From Hyphomicrobiales bacterium (lineage in GTDB: Bacteria; Pseudomonadota; Alphaproteobacteria; Rhizobiales; Xanthobacteraceae), in the NCBI GenBank assembly GCA_017305535.1, contig JAFKKN010000005.1, forward strand, positions 124,001-188,000: a stretch of DNA of 64,000 nucleotides, given 5' to 3'. The translations under genes were made by a program, and so were the position numbers. The notes below the pieces were generated by a model. It did no database searches. It saw nothing but the letters and a program-made list of their open reading frames with translations, and was not told the origin of the DNA. Below are positions 28,806 through 37,432 of this stretch, piece after piece. Numbering within the stretch: position 1 is the stretch's first letter; each line of letters starts with the position of its first letter.

Positions 28806-29270
28806 ATGTCCGAGCCTTCATCCCGTGAGGCGCCGCAGCGCGAGCGTACGATCACGGCAAACGATTTCCGATCCGCCAAACCGGAGTCCGACGGCAATGT
28901 CTGGACCGGTCGTCTCGTGCTGTTCCTGCGGGTGATGGCCGTGCTGTCGATGGGCAAGGGTCTTTATCACTGGGCGCAGGTCACCGGCTTCGTTGGCGGC
29001 GAAAACGGGGCGTTCGAGAACCAGACCACGGCCTGGCAAGCCGCCACGATCTATTTTGCCGTCATCGAACTGGTGGCGGCGGTCGGATTATGGCTGGCGA
29101 CGCCGTGGGGCGCGGTGGTCTGGTTGACCACCGTGGTGTCGATGGCGATCGTGGAACTGATGTTCCCTTCGATCTATGGCGGCAGCCTGATCGTGGTCGG
29201 CGTCGAGGTAGTCTTCCTGGTGTTATATCTCGTGCTGGCGTGGCTCGCGGCGCAGGAGCGGCCGCCATAG
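28806..29270 (+). CDS. Four-helix membrane protein, DUF6163-like
   Basis: The 154-residue protein has a polar N-terminus of about 38 residues and about four TM helices (WTGRLVLFLRVMAVLSMGKGLYHWA, IYFAVIELVAAVGLWLATPWGAVVWL and two more). A protein of this form sits beside hemB in Bradyrhizobium relatives and is, as I recall, the DUF6163 family. No enzymatic motif is visible. The ATG at 28806 is preferred because upstream residues are unlike the rest and overlap the hemB promoter region. It is divergent from hemB and 54 bp before the acyl-CoA synthetase gene. Confidence 0.7.
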   Translation: MSEPSSREAPQRERTITANDFRSAKPESDGNVWTGRLVLFLRVMAVLSMGKGLYHWAQVTGFVGGENGAFENQTTAWQAATIYFAVIELVAAVGLWLATPWGAVVWLTTVVSMAIVELMFPSIYGGSLIVVGVEVVFLVLYLVLAWLAAQERPP

Positions 29271-29324
29271 CCGGCCCTGCGGAAGTATGACACGTTGAAC
29301 GACAAGAAACATCGGGAGGATATT

Positions 29325-30890
29325 GTGGATCAACTTCACGCGGGTGGAACGGCAGGTAGTCTCATCGTCAACGCGGTGGCGCGCTACGGTGATCGGCCGG
29401 CGCTTGCAGATGGCAATATCCGCTGGAGCTATCGCGAATTTGGCGATGCCGTGGGCCGCTTCATCGCGCTGTTCCGATCGGTCGGCCTGAAGCGTGGTGA
29501 TGCGCTGTCGGTGCTGGCCGGCAATCGCGCGGAATCGTGGGCCGCGATCAGCGCGGCCATGGTGATGGGCCTGCGCTACACGCCGCTGCACCCGATGGCC
29601 GCCGAGGACGATCATGTCTTCATCATCGGCGATGCCGAGATCGACGCCTTGATCGTCGAGGCCGGCAAGTTCGCGCCGCGCGGACTGGCGATCAAGACGC
29701 GCGTGCCATCGCTCAAACACCTCTTGTCGTTTGGTCCGGTGGACGGCGCGCGTGATCTTCTGGCCGAGCTTCCTAAAGTTACGCCGGCGCCGCTGATGGA
29801 TGAGAGCGATGTCAACGCCATCGCATGGCTTGCCTATACTGGCGGCACCACAGGCCGCTCCAAGGGCGTGATGTTGCCGCATCGTGTCGTCACCACCATG
29901 GCGACGCTGCTTTATGCCGATTGGGATTGGCCGCCGGAAATCCGTTTTCTCGCGGCAACGCCGATCAGCCACGCCGCCGGCGTGACGCTGTATCCGGTGA
30001 TGATGCGCGGCGGTTTCACCCGCCTGGTGCAGGGTTTCGAAGCCGAGGCCTATTGCCGAGTCGTCGCGGAGGAAAAGATCACGGCAGCATTCCTGGTGCC
30101 GACGTTGATCTACGCGTTGATCGACGCACCCGATCTGCGCAAGCGCTACGATCTGTCATCGCTCGACATGATCGTCTATGGCGCCGCGCCGATGTCGCCG
30201 GACCGGCTGCGGGAGGGCATCGATATCTTCGGGCCGGTCTTCGTGCAGCTTTATGGCCAGACCGAAGCGCCGCAATGCATCACCACGATGCGCAAGATCG
30301 ACCACGATGATTCAAAGCCGGGCCGTCTCGGCTCGTGCGGTCGGCCCAATCCGCTGGTCGATGTGAAACTGTTCGATTCCGATATGCGCGAAGTGGCAAT
30401 CGGAGAGCCCGGCGAGATCTGCGTGCGCGGCACGCTGGTGATGGACGGCTACTGGAAACGTCCGGAGGCGACCGAAGAGGCGTTTCGCGGCGGCTGGCTG
30501 CACACCGGCGACGTCGCCATCAAGGACGAGGAGGGCTACCTCTATATCGTCGATCGCACCAAGGACATGATCATCTCCGGCGGCTTCAATATCTATCCAC
30601 GCGAAGTCGAGGACGCGTTGATGTCGCATCAGGCGGTGGCCTCAGCGGCAGTCATCGGTGTGCCCGACGAGAAGTGGGGCGAGGCAGTGAAAGCATTTGT
30701 GGTGCTGAAGACGGGCGCGAACAATGACGCCGCCGAGTTGCAGGCGCACGTCAAGGAGAAGCGCGGCGCGCCGTGGTCGCCGAAAACGATCGAGTTTGTT
30801 GCCGAGATTCCGGTCACCGGGCTTGGCAAGATCGACCGCAAGGCGCTGCGTGCGCCGTATTGGGAAGGGCGGCAGCGCGGCGTCGCGTAA
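29325..30890 (+). CDS. AMP-dependent acyl-CoA synthetase/ligase
   Basis: The 521-residue ANL-superfamily enzyme activates a carboxylic acid as acyl-AMP and joins it to CoA. The P-loop is YTGGTTGRSKGVMLPH, followed by VYGAAPMSPDRLREG, QLYGQTEAPQ, GWLHTGDVAIKDEEGYLYIVDRTKDMIISGGFNIYPREVE (core A7-A8) and GKIDRKAL with the catalytic Lys (A10). Fatty acid or aromatic acid substrates are both possible. The start is placed at GTG 29325 because GGGAGGA ends four bases before it; a TTG ten codons upstream is in frame without a ribosome binding site. Confidence 0.88.
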   Translation: MDQLHAGGTAGSLIVNAVARYGDRPALADGNIRWSYREFGDAVGRFIALFRSVGLKRGDALSVLAGNRAESWAAISAAMVMGLRYTPLHPMAAEDDHVFIIGDAEIDALIVEAGKFAPRGLAIKTRVPSLKHLLSFGPVDGARDLLAELPKVTPAPLMDESDVNAIAWLAYTGGTTGRSKGVMLPHRVVTTMATLLYADWDWPPEIRFLAATPISHAAGVTLYPVMMRGGFTRLVQGFEAEAYCRVVAEEKITAAFLVPTLIYALIDAPDLRKRYDLSSLDMIVYGAAPMSPDRLREGIDIFGPVFVQLYGQTEAPQCITTMRKIDHDDSKPGRLGSCGRPNPLVDVKLFDSDMREVAIGEPGEICVRGTLVMDGYWKRPEATEEAFRGGWLHTGDVAIKDEEGYLYIVDRTKDMIISGGFNIYPREVEDALMSHQAVASAAVIGVPDEKWGEAVKAFVVLKTGANNDAAELQAHVKEKRGAPWSPKTIEFVAEIPVTGLGKIDRKALRAPYWEGRQRGVA

Positions 30891-31258
30891 AAATAAAAGC
30901 GCCTGCGAAGATTTTCCGCGAATTTTCGCAAAATTCTTCGCGGTAAGAATTGAGTCACCCTAACGCGGCGGTGACGAAGATTACGCGAGTGTTTCGGATT
31001 TGAACGACCCTGTTCGCAAATGCGACAGGGGGCGGCGGGAACCGCAGACGAAGCGTGAACATCACGCCTCGGTCCTCAACAGATGATTACAAAAAGCCCT
31101 TATTTGACGGGCTTAATCCGTGATTCACTCTCTTAAATTCATGATCTCTTTATTGTCTTATTTAAGCGGATCTTCAAACGCCTCCGTTAGGTTGTGGCTA
31201 TCAGGCGGGACACAAGTTTCGTCGCATAAGTCGAAAAAACGACAACAGGGGTAGTGTC
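30891..31258. promoter_or_regulatory. Palindrome-rich region upstream of ldtR
   Basis: The 368 bp contain no gene I can support. Features: overlapping palindromes at 30916-30943; a terminator-shaped hairpin functional only on the minus strand at 31093-31116; an AT-rich stretch at 31120-31165, the likely ldtR promoter area; and GTCG...CGAC half-sites at 31217-31243 close to the ldtR start, a candidate autoregulatory operator. Confidence 0.45.
31093..31116 (-). terminator. Orphan minus-strand terminator
   Basis: Read on the minus strand, AAGCCC-GTCAAATAA-GGGCTT is followed by TTTG, a Rho-independent terminator shape. On the plus strand the same stem has no T run. No minus-strand gene precedes it, so it would end either an unseen small RNA starting before the ldtR gene or antisense transcription. 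Confidence 0.5.
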
Positions 31259-31774
31259 ATGATGAAAGCCGCAGCCACGGCCGTTGAAACCGCCGATCGC
31301 GCTGCCGGTCACGCACCGGTGCAGCCGCTCTATCTTGAAGCTCTTACGCTGGTAGAGCGGCTGCATCGGCGGCTGCTCGACGTCATCAAGGATGAGTTTG
31401 ATCGTCGTGGCCGCGCCGATATCAACTCGGTGCAGGCGCTGCTGCTCTACAACATTGGCGACAAGGAATTGACCGCCGGCGAACTGCGCACGCGCGGCTA
31501 CTATCTCGGCTCCAACGTCTCCTACAATCTGAAGAAGCTGGTCGAACTGGGCTTCCTCGATCATCAGCGCTCGCGTGTTGATCGTCGTTCGGTGCGTATC
31601 CGTCTCACCGCGCAGGGCCAGGAAATCCGTCGCATCGTCGATGCGCTCTATCAGAAGCATATGAAGACGGTGGAGCAGGTCGGCGGCATCTCCAACGAGG
31701 AGTTCGCGACGCTCAACAAGTCGTTGCATCGGCTCGAGCGTTTCTGGACCGACCAGATTCTCTATCGTCTCTGA
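31259..31774 (+). CDS. ldtR: MarR-family transcriptional regulator LdtR
   Basis: The 171-residue winged-helix protein matches the LdtR group of Rhizobiales: YLEALTLVERLHRRLLDVIKDEFDRRGRADINSVQALLLYNIGDKELTAGELRTRGYYLGSNVSYNLKKLVELGFLDHQRSRVDRRSVRIRLT. The recognition helix lies around SNVSYNLKKLVE and the wing has VDRRSVRIRL. In Liberibacter, LdtR activates an L,D-transpeptidase gene and stress tolerance; no transpeptidase gene lies adjacent here. Two adjacent ATG codons (31259, 31262) could serve as start. A strong terminator follows. Confidence 0.9.
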   Translation: MMKAAATAVETADRAAGHAPVQPLYLEALTLVERLHRRLLDVIKDEFDRRGRADINSVQALLLYNIGDKELTAGELRTRGYYLGSNVSYNLKKLVELGFLDHQRSRVDRRSVRIRLTAQGQEIRRIVDALYQKHMKTVEQVGGISNEEFATLNKSLHRLERFWTDQILYRL

Positions 31775-31870
31775 GTTTTCTTCGCCTCCAAGCGAGCAAA
31801 AAGGCGAGCCGGCGCAAGATCGGCTGCCTGACCTTCGAAGACGTCTCTCCAAGGACACCTTCTCACTGTC

Positions 31871-31914
31871 GCGCATCGGCCCCGAGTTGCCCCGGGACCG
31901 GTGCGTTTTTATTT
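31871..31914 (+). terminator. Rho-independent terminator after ldtR
   Basis: GCATCGGCCCCGAG pairs (with G-U pairs) with CCCGGGACCGGTGC around a short loop, followed by GTTTTTATTTG. It lies between convergent ldtR and the MaoC gene, with the T tract on the ldtR strand. Confidence 0.8.
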
Positions 31915-31915
31915 G

Positions 31916-32407
31916 TTACGCGACGACGGGGGCGGGGCGCTTGCGCAGCAGGTAACGTTGCGTGCCTTCCAGCACAAGCTGGCGCTTCTGGTTGTGCACG
32001 GTGGTGCGCATACCGACGACGCCGGTGGTGCGCCCCGGCTTCACTTCGTCGATAACGAGCGTGCCGTACAAGGTGTCGCCGACATAGACCGGCGCGAGGA
32101 ATTTCGACGACTGGTCGAGGAATCCGATCAGGCTGTCTTCTGTCATGAATGGAAAGGTGCCGGCGCCGGCGGCGGTCTGGATGAGAATCTGATAGCCATG
32201 CGCCAGCATGTGCGGCATGCCGCGTGCGCGACAGAATTCAATGTCGTAGTGGATCGGATGATTGTCGCCGCTCGCCGCCTGAAAGGCGAGGAAGATGGCG
32301 TCGGTCATGGTGCGGCTCGGCAGGATGAATTTTTCGCCGACGGCAAAATCCTCGAACCAGCGTGTCTCGTAGCGTTTGTGCTGGGCGGGGTCGAAAGCGT
32401 CATCCAT
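31916..32407 (-). CDS. MaoC-like (R)-specific enoyl-CoA hydratase family protein
   Basis: The 163-residue single hot-dog protein has the hydratase 2 motif AASGDNHPIHYD followed by FCRARGMPHMLAHGYQI, with the catalytic Asp and His. Such proteins hydrate trans-2-enoyl-CoA or related substrates. Start at 32407 (MDDAFDPAQHKRYETRWFEDF) is chosen because AAGGAG lies seven bases upstream; the longer frame to 32506 has unrelated sequence. It is divergent from the zinc-ribbon gene and convergent with ldtR. Confidence 0.85.
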   Translation of the reverse strand: MDDAFDPAQHKRYETRWFEDFAVGEKFILPSRTMTDAIFLAFQAASGDNHPIHYDIEFCRARGMPHMLAHGYQILIQTAAGAGTFPFMTEDSLIGFLDQSSKFLAPVYVGDTLYGTLVIDEVKPGRTTGVVGMRTTVHNQKRQLVLEGTQRYLLRKRPAPVVA

Positions 32408-32600
32408 GTCGGGCTCCTTGCCGGTCTTGTTGATAAGATGATCCTTGACTGAAAGTGACGTCATCGCCAAGCGGGGCACCGCAACCCCAGCCATGCGGTC
32501 GCTCACAACATTTGCGGCCGGCTCCGCGCAATTTTCCTATTGGCACGACATAATTCAGGCGTACAACAGCGCCGCGCGGGTCGCGCGGGAGAGGGTAGGC

Positions 32601-32807
32601 ATGGATAAGCAGGCAATGCGTGAGGAAGCCGAGCGGCTGATGCGCGAGGCAATGGCGCGCAAGGGCGTAACCGTGAAGCAGGGCGACACCCGCATCATGG
32701 CGACGTGTGGCAAGTGCGGCGCCCAGAACAAGGTCTCCGCCCCAAAGGGCACGACGCGCGTGCAATACGCCTGCAAGGAATGCGGCGTGAAGCAGATGGC
32801 GCTCTAA
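32601..32807 (+). CDS. Small zinc-ribbon protein (68 aa)
   Basis: MDKQAMREEAERLMREAMARKGVT forms an amphipathic N-terminal helix. CGKCGAQ and CKECG (C-x2-C...C-x2-C, 21 residues between pairs) form a zinc ribbon, with a basic stretch between them (APKGTTRVQYA). No enzymatic domain is present. Such small ribbons may bind nucleic acid or protein. GAGAGGGTAGGC precedes the ATG. The frame is open another 52 codons upstream, but that part overlaps the MaoC promoter and is unlike the rest. Confidence 0.78.
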   Translation: MDKQAMREEAERLMREAMARKGVTVKQGDTRIMATCGKCGAQNKVSAPKGTTRVQYACKECGVKQMAL

Positions 32808-33022
32808 CGGTTGGGTGAGGGCCCGTGCCCGAGGCGCACACGCCGGGAACGGGTTAGACAAAACGCGTACCGATGCGTTGGTGCCGCAGCCAGAAGCCGG
32901 CAAAATCAGCTGCGTCCATCATCCCCGTTGCGGCCGGTTGTCACCCGGCGTGTGCTGGCGGGATAACGTCGTAACGCCCGATTGGTTCGCGCTGAGGTGG
33001 GACGGATCGGACGTGGGACGGA

Positions 33023-33448
33023 TTATTTGATCCGCACGGTGATTTTCTTCGAAATCACGGGTGGCACGAAGGGGAAGTGATCGGCGTCTCCCAGCACCAG
33101 TTGCAGCGTGTGTTTTCCGGGCGACAATTCGATCCGGGCTTCGGTCTGGCCAGCGCCGAAATGCAGGTGCGACTTGTCTTGTGGGATGGGTTCGTCGGGA
33201 TTGAGCGGTTCCTCGACATCGATCAGCAGATGATGGTGGCCGCTGTTCTGAAAATTGTCGCCGGCATGGGTGACGCCCATATTGCGCAGACCGAACCGGC
33301 ACCAGAACGCGCCTTTGATAACGGCACCATCCTGCGGCCACACGAAATAGAGCAGGGCATCCTTCGGCGCGGGCTTGCCCTTGGCGAAGGCGGCGCCCGG
33401 AATGGTGAGCACTGCGACCTGAAGCAGCGTGCGTCGGGTGATCGTCAT
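33023..33448 (-). CDS. Exported DUF4399 protein
   Basis: The 141-residue protein has a signal peptide with an N-terminal twin arginine (ITRRTLLQVAVLTIPGAAFA|KG). Conserved DUF4399 segments: VWPQDGAVIKGAFWCRFGLRNMGVTHAG, NSGHHHLLIDVEEPLNPDEPIP, KSHLHFGAGQTEARIELSPGKHTLQLVLGDADHFPFVPPVISKKI. The many His residues (GHHHLLID, LHFG, KHTLQL) might bind metal, but the family function is unknown. The RR pair without a full Tat motif leaves Sec or Tat open. It is 28 bp downstream of the cyclase/FGE gene on the same strand. Confidence 0.85.
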   Translation of the reverse strand: MTITRRTLLQVAVLTIPGAAFAKGKPAPKDALLYFVWPQDGAVIKGAFWCRFGLRNMGVTHAGDNFQNSGHHHLLIDVEEPLNPDEPIPQDKSHLHFGAGQTEARIELSPGKHTLQLVLGDADHFPFVPPVISKKITVRIK

Positions 33449-33476
33449 GATACGGGCCCTCGGAATCCGGTGTATT

Positions 33477-35099
33477 CTACAAAGTCAACGCGATGCGAAA
33501 GCCATGGGTCGGGTAACGGACATTGGTGTCGTAGCCGTCGCGGTTCGAAGGCCGGACGTAGCGCGCGTCGTTGCGCCATGAGCCCGAGCGCAACACATGC
33601 GAGGTGCAGCCGTCCTCAAGCCAGGCTGAGCCGTCGATCGGCGCGCCCTGATAGTTCTTGTGAAAGCAATCCTCGATCCATTGGTCGACCGTGCCGCCCA
33701 TATCGTAGAGGCCGAATGGATTTGGCTTGAAACTGCCGACTTTATTCGGTGGTTCGTTGCTGGCAACTTGTGTGCAGTTTTTGCAACTTGCGACGTCGGG
33801 TTTTAGCTGATCGCCCCACCAGAATCGCGTTTGCGTGCCGCCACGGGCCGCATATTCCCATTCGGCCTCGGTCGGCAGGCGATAGGGTTTGCCAGCCGTC
33901 TCGGCCAGCCATGCCGCAAACGTCTTGGCGTCGCTCCAACTCACATTGCCGACCGGCGCGTTGTCCGGGCCGGTCACTGTAAATCCACAGGCTTTGGCGG
34001 CCGCGCAGAGATTCCATTCGCGGTTCGACACCGGATATTTTCCGATCGCGAAGCGCTTCACCGTCACCTGATGCACAGGCCGCTCGGAGGCATCCTCGTT
34101 GCTGCCCATGGCGAAGCTACCGCCAGGCAGCGGGATCATCTCCGGTTCGCGCAGCGGCGGTGCGGCGGCCGGAGGCGACGTGGGTGGTGCAATCGCCGGC
34201 GCGACCGCAACGGGCGGCACGACCGGCGCCTTGGCCTGCTGCGGCGGTGGCGGTTCGCCGACCGGCGCCGATAGCGCCTTCGTGTCGGAGGATTTTCCCA
34301 CGGTGGATTTGGCCGCGTGCGACAAATCGGCCCGCTGGTCGTTGGGCGGGGATGTGGAGGCAGGCCGCGCGAGATGGCTGCGCGTCTGCATCGTCAGATA
34401 CCACAGCACGCCGCCCGCCAGAGCTAATACCAGCAAACTGAGCGAAACAATCGTGAAACCGTGCTTCTGCGTGCGACGCCGCTTGAATGCGGATGGATCG
34501 GGCAAAACACGATAGACCCGTACCGGATCGGTGATGTTCTTCACCTTGCGATCGCCGAGCGATTCATAGCCGCAGACGATCTTGTGCTTGATCTGCTCGT
34601 AGATGCCGCCGGAGATGAACACCTCGCCGGGATCGGCCAGGCCCTCAAGCCGCGCGGCGACGTTGACGCCGTCGCCGAACACATCGTCGGTTTCGATGAT
34701 GACATCGCCGAGATTGATGCCGATGCGATATTCGATCCACTGCGCTTTGGCTTGCGCGGTGTTGCGCCCGATCATGTTCTGCTGGATGACGATGCCGCAC
34801 CGCACGGCCTCGACCGGGCTGTCGAAAACGGCGATGAAGCCATCGCCGGTGGTCTTGATCAGCCGTCCGTGATGCTCGCGGATTGTCGGCTCGACGAGTT
34901 CGCGCTCAAGCCGCTTGACGCGTGCATGCGTTCCTTCTTCGTCGAATTGCATCAGGCGGCTGTAGCCGACGATGTCGCCCGCGACGATGGCGGCGAGCCG
35001 ACGCGGCATACCGCTGTCCGGGGTGCCGGCATTCTTGCTCGAATTGATATCGCGAATGTCGCCGCGCATGGCTGAGCCCATGCCTTCCGAGGTGGACAT
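33477..35099 (-). CDS. Class III nucleotide cyclase fused to a formylglycine-generating-enzyme-like domain
   Basis: A 540-residue protein in three parts. Residues about 30-200 form a class III adenylate/guanylate cyclase domain: AGDIVGYSRLM with metal Asp, KTTGDGFIAVFDSP with the second Asp, VFGDGVNVAARLEGLADPGEVFIS. One TM helix follows (FTIVSLSLLVLALAGGVLWYL, about 227-247), then a Pro/Ala-rich linker of about 90 residues. Residues about 315-540 form a FGE/sulfatase-modifying-like domain: IPLPGGSFAMGSNEDASERPVHQVTV, YRLPTEAEWEYAARGG, NPFGLYDMGGTVDQWIED, LRSGSWRND. The catalytic cysteine of true FGE (GSWxC region) is absent, so it probably senses or binds rather than oxidises. The start at 35099 is one choice; the ribosome binding site is weak. 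Confidence 0.85.
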   Translation of the reverse strand: MSTSEGMGSAMRGDIRDINSSKNAGTPDSGMPRRLAAIVAGDIVGYSRLMQFDEEGTHARVKRLERELVEPTIREHHGRLIKTTGDGFIAVFDSPVEAVRCGIVIQQNMIGRNTAQAKAQWIEYRIGINLGDVIIETDDVFGDGVNVAARLEGLADPGEVFISGGIYEQIKHKIVCGYESLGDRKVKNITDPVRVYRVLPDPSAFKRRRTQKHGFTIVSLSLLVLALAGGVLWYLTMQTRSHLARPASTSPPNDQRADLSHAAKSTVGKSSDTKALSAPVGEPPPPQQAKAPVVPPVAVAPAIAPPTSPPAAAPPLREPEMIPLPGGSFAMGSNEDASERPVHQVTVKRFAIGKYPVSNREWNLCAAAKACGFTVTGPDNAPVGNVSWSDAKTFAAWLAETAGKPYRLPTEAEWEYAARGGTQTRFWWGDQLKPDVASCKNCTQVASNEPPNKVGSFKPNPFGLYDMGGTVDQWIEDCFHKNYQGAPIDGSAWLEDGCTSHVLRSGSWRNDARYVRPSNRDGYDTNVRYPTHGFRIALTL

Positions 35100-35427
35100 G
35101 CTTGGCCGAACAGGCCCGCTAATCCCCGAATTGCGACTTGCTGGAGCGTTCTGCTTCAGCGCTCCTGACCCGCACGGCGAGTGCGGCAACAATGGCAGAA
35201 TTTGTCGTTTGCGTGAAGTTACCGGCGGTTGCACGGGTAGGGGTGGGATCGCGCCCACTCCTTGCATCTTTCGGAGTAGCCCACCAGATGTCGTTCTTTC
35301 TCGCCGTGGAACCGCAAAACCTTGGCGGTGGTGAGCCGAATGTGGTAAGGCCACGCCCGTTACCCGACCTCTTCCCCCGGACCGCCCGCGCCTCGTTCAG
35401 GAGGCTGTGGCGGTGGAGATATTGCCG

Positions 35428-36735
35428 ATGAGCTCATCCGCCCAAGCCAACGCCGCTTCCGCCCCCGACACGTTTTTCACCGCGCCGCTCACCGACGCCG
35501 ATCCCGAGATCGCTGCCGCGATCAAGGGCGAGCTAGGCCGTCAGCGTCACGAGATCGAGCTGATCGCCTCGGAAAACATCGTCAGCCGCGCCGTGCTCGA
35601 AGCCCAGGGCTCGGTGATGACCAACAAGTATGCGGAAGGCTATCCGGGCAAGCGCTACTACGGCGGCTGCGAATGGGTCGACGTCGCAGAAAATCTCGCC
35701 ATCGATCGTGCCAAGAAGCTGTTCGGCGCGCAATTCGCCAATGTGCAACCGAATTCTGGCAGCCAGATGAACCAGGCGGTGTTCCTGGCGCTGTTGCAGC
35801 CGGGCGATACCTTCATGGGCCTCGATCTTGCCGCCGGCGGCCATCTCACCCACGGCGCGCCGGTCAACATGTCGGGCAAGTGGTTCAAGCCGTCACACTA
35901 CACGGTGCGCCGTGAAGACCAGATCATCGATATGGATGAAGTGGCGAAGCAGGCCGAGCAGGTGCGGCCGAAGCTGATCATCGCTGGCGGCTCGGCCTAT
36001 TCGCGGTCATGGGACTTCAAGCGCTTCCGCGAGATCGCCGACAGCGTCGGCGCCTATTTCCTGGTCGACATGGCGCACTTCGCGGGATTGGTTGCCGGCG
36101 GTGTACACGCCTCGCCGGTGCCGTATGCGCACGTCACCACTACGACGACGCACAAATCATTGCGCGGTCCGCGCGGCGGTCTGATCCTGTGCAACGACGA
36201 GGAGATCTCCAAGAAGCTCAACTCCGCGATTTTCCCGGGCTTGCAGGGCGGCCCGCTGATGCATGTGATCGCCGCCAAGGCGGTCGCGTTCAAGGAAGCA
36301 TTGCAGCCGGACTTCAAGATCTACGCGAAGAACGTGGTCGCGAACGCCAAGGCGCTGGCGGAGACGCTGCGTGGTCATGGCTTCGAGATCGTCTCCGGCG
36401 GCACCGACAATCACCTGATGCTGGTCGATCTGCGGCCGAAGGGACTGAAGGGCAATATCTCGGAGAAGGCGCTCGTTCGCGCAGGCCTCACCTGCAACAA
36501 GAACGGCATCCCGTTCGACCCCGAGAAGCCGTTCGTCACTTCTGGTCTGCGGCTCGGTACGCCTGCGACAACGACGCGTGGATTCGGCGTCGCTGAATTC
36601 AAGCAGGTCGGCGGCCTGATCGCTGAAGTGCTCAACGCGGTGGCGCAGTCGCCGGACGGTAGCGCGCCGGGCGTCGAGGCCGCGGTAAAGGAAAAGGTCA
36701 AGGCTCTCACCGACCGCTTCCCGATCTACCAGTAA
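35428..36735 (+). CDS. glyA: Serine hydroxymethyltransferase
   Basis: The 435-residue PLP enzyme interconverts serine and glycine with tetrahydrofolate, the main one-carbon source. Visible signatures: [50 protein letters not shown] and the PLP-lysine segment [16 protein letters not shown]. The ATG at 35428 has GGAG ten bases upstream; the open frame begins seven codons earlier without conserved sequence. It heads the common glyA-nrdR-ribD-ribE-ribH-nusB-thiL order, separated from nrdR by a dispersed repeat. Confidence 0.97.
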   Translation: MSSSAQANAASAPDTFFTAPLTDADPEIAAAIKGELGRQRHEIELIASENIVSRAVLEAQGSVMTNKYAEGYPGKRYYGGCEWVDVAENLAIDRAKKLFGAQFANVQPNSGSQMNQAVFLALLQPGDTFMGLDLAAGGHLTHGAPVNMSGKWFKPSHYTVRREDQIIDMDEVAKQAEQVRPKLIIAGGSAYSRSWDFKRFREIADSVGAYFLVDMAHFAGLVAGGVHASPVPYAHVTTTTTHKSLRGPRGGLILCNDEEISKKLNSAIFPGLQGGPLMHVIAAKAVAFKEALQPDFKIYAKNVVANAKALAETLRGHGFEIVSGGTDNHLMLVDLRPKGLKGNISEKALVRAGLTCNKNGIPFDPEKPFVTSGLRLGTPATTTRGFGVAEFKQVGGLIAEVLNAVAQSPDGSAPGVEAAVKEKVKALTDRFPIYQ

Positions 36736-36790
36736 ACGGCAGGTGCGTTTTACAACGACGTCTTGTTTTTTTGACAAGATGTCCGATTTC

Positions 36791-36881
36791 CGTCATGGCC
36801 GGGCTTGTCCCGGCCATCCACGCCTTTCCTGCGGATTCGTGGGAAAGACGTGAACACCCGCGACAAGCGCGGGCATGACGG
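36791..36881. repeat. Dispersed palindromic repeat, family A, full copy 1
   Basis: Left arm CGTCATGGCCGGGCTTGTC, with CCCGGCCATCCACG closing its own hairpin; right arm GACGTGAACACCCGCGACAA, with GCGCGGGCATGACG closing a second. The outer ends CGTCATG and CATGACG are inverted repeats of each other. It lies between glyA and nrdR. The same design recurs at 39242-39324. Confidence 0.8.
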
Positions 36882-36949
36882 CTTTGCCTGATTTATCGCG
36901 TTCGCATTCTAATTTGGTTCTCAAGGTCACGGCCCCATAGGGTGAAACG

Positions 36950-37432
36950 ATGCGCTGCCCAAGCTGCAACAGCCTCGACACGCAGGTGAAGGATTCGCGG
37001 CCGACCGAGGATTCCTCGGTGATCCGGCGTCGTCGTGTGTGCCTTGCATGTAACTTCCGCTTCACGACGTTCGAGCGCGTGCAGTTGCGCGAACTGACGG
37101 TGATCAAGCGCAACGGGCGGCGCGTGCCATTCGATCGTGACAAGTTGGTGCGCTCACTGCAGATCTCATTGCGCAAGCGGCCGGTGGAATCGGAGCGGGT
37201 CGAGAAGATGGTGTCGGCCATCGTGCGCGAACTGGAGAGCGGCGGCGAAGCGGAAATTTCATCGGAGACTATTGGTGAAGCGGTGATGGAGCATCTGCGC
37301 CAGCTCGACGATGTCGCCTATGTCCGCTTCGCCTCGGTCTATCGCAATTTCCGCGAAGCGCGCGATTTCAAGACCGTGCTCGGAGAACTGTCCGGCGACG
37401 ATGAGCCCTCGGCGGCATTGGTCCGCAAATGA
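36950..37432 (+). CDS. nrdR: Transcriptional repressor NrdR
   Basis: The 160-residue regulator of ribonucleotide reductase genes senses ATP/dATP. The N-terminal zinc ribbon is complete (Cys3, Cys6, Cys31, Cys34: MRCPSC, VCLAC) and the ATP-cone follows ([42 protein letters not shown]). Length is normal. The gene overlaps ribD (ATGA) as in many proteobacteria, although riboflavin synthesis and NrdR are functionally distinct. Confidence 0.97.
   Translation: MRCPSCNSLDTQVKDSRPTEDSSVIRRRRVCLACNFRFTTFERVQLRELTVIKRNGRRVPFDRDKLVRSLQISLRKRPVESERVEKMVSAIVRELESGGEAEISSETIGEAVMEHLRQLDDVAYVRFASVYRNFREARDFKTVLGELSGDDEPSAALVRK

Noticed and set aside
36757-36783. Hairpin GACGTCTTGT/ACAAGATGTC after glyA as a terminator
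   Set aside because: The T run lies in the loop, not after the stem, so it does not have terminator geometry; left unannotated.
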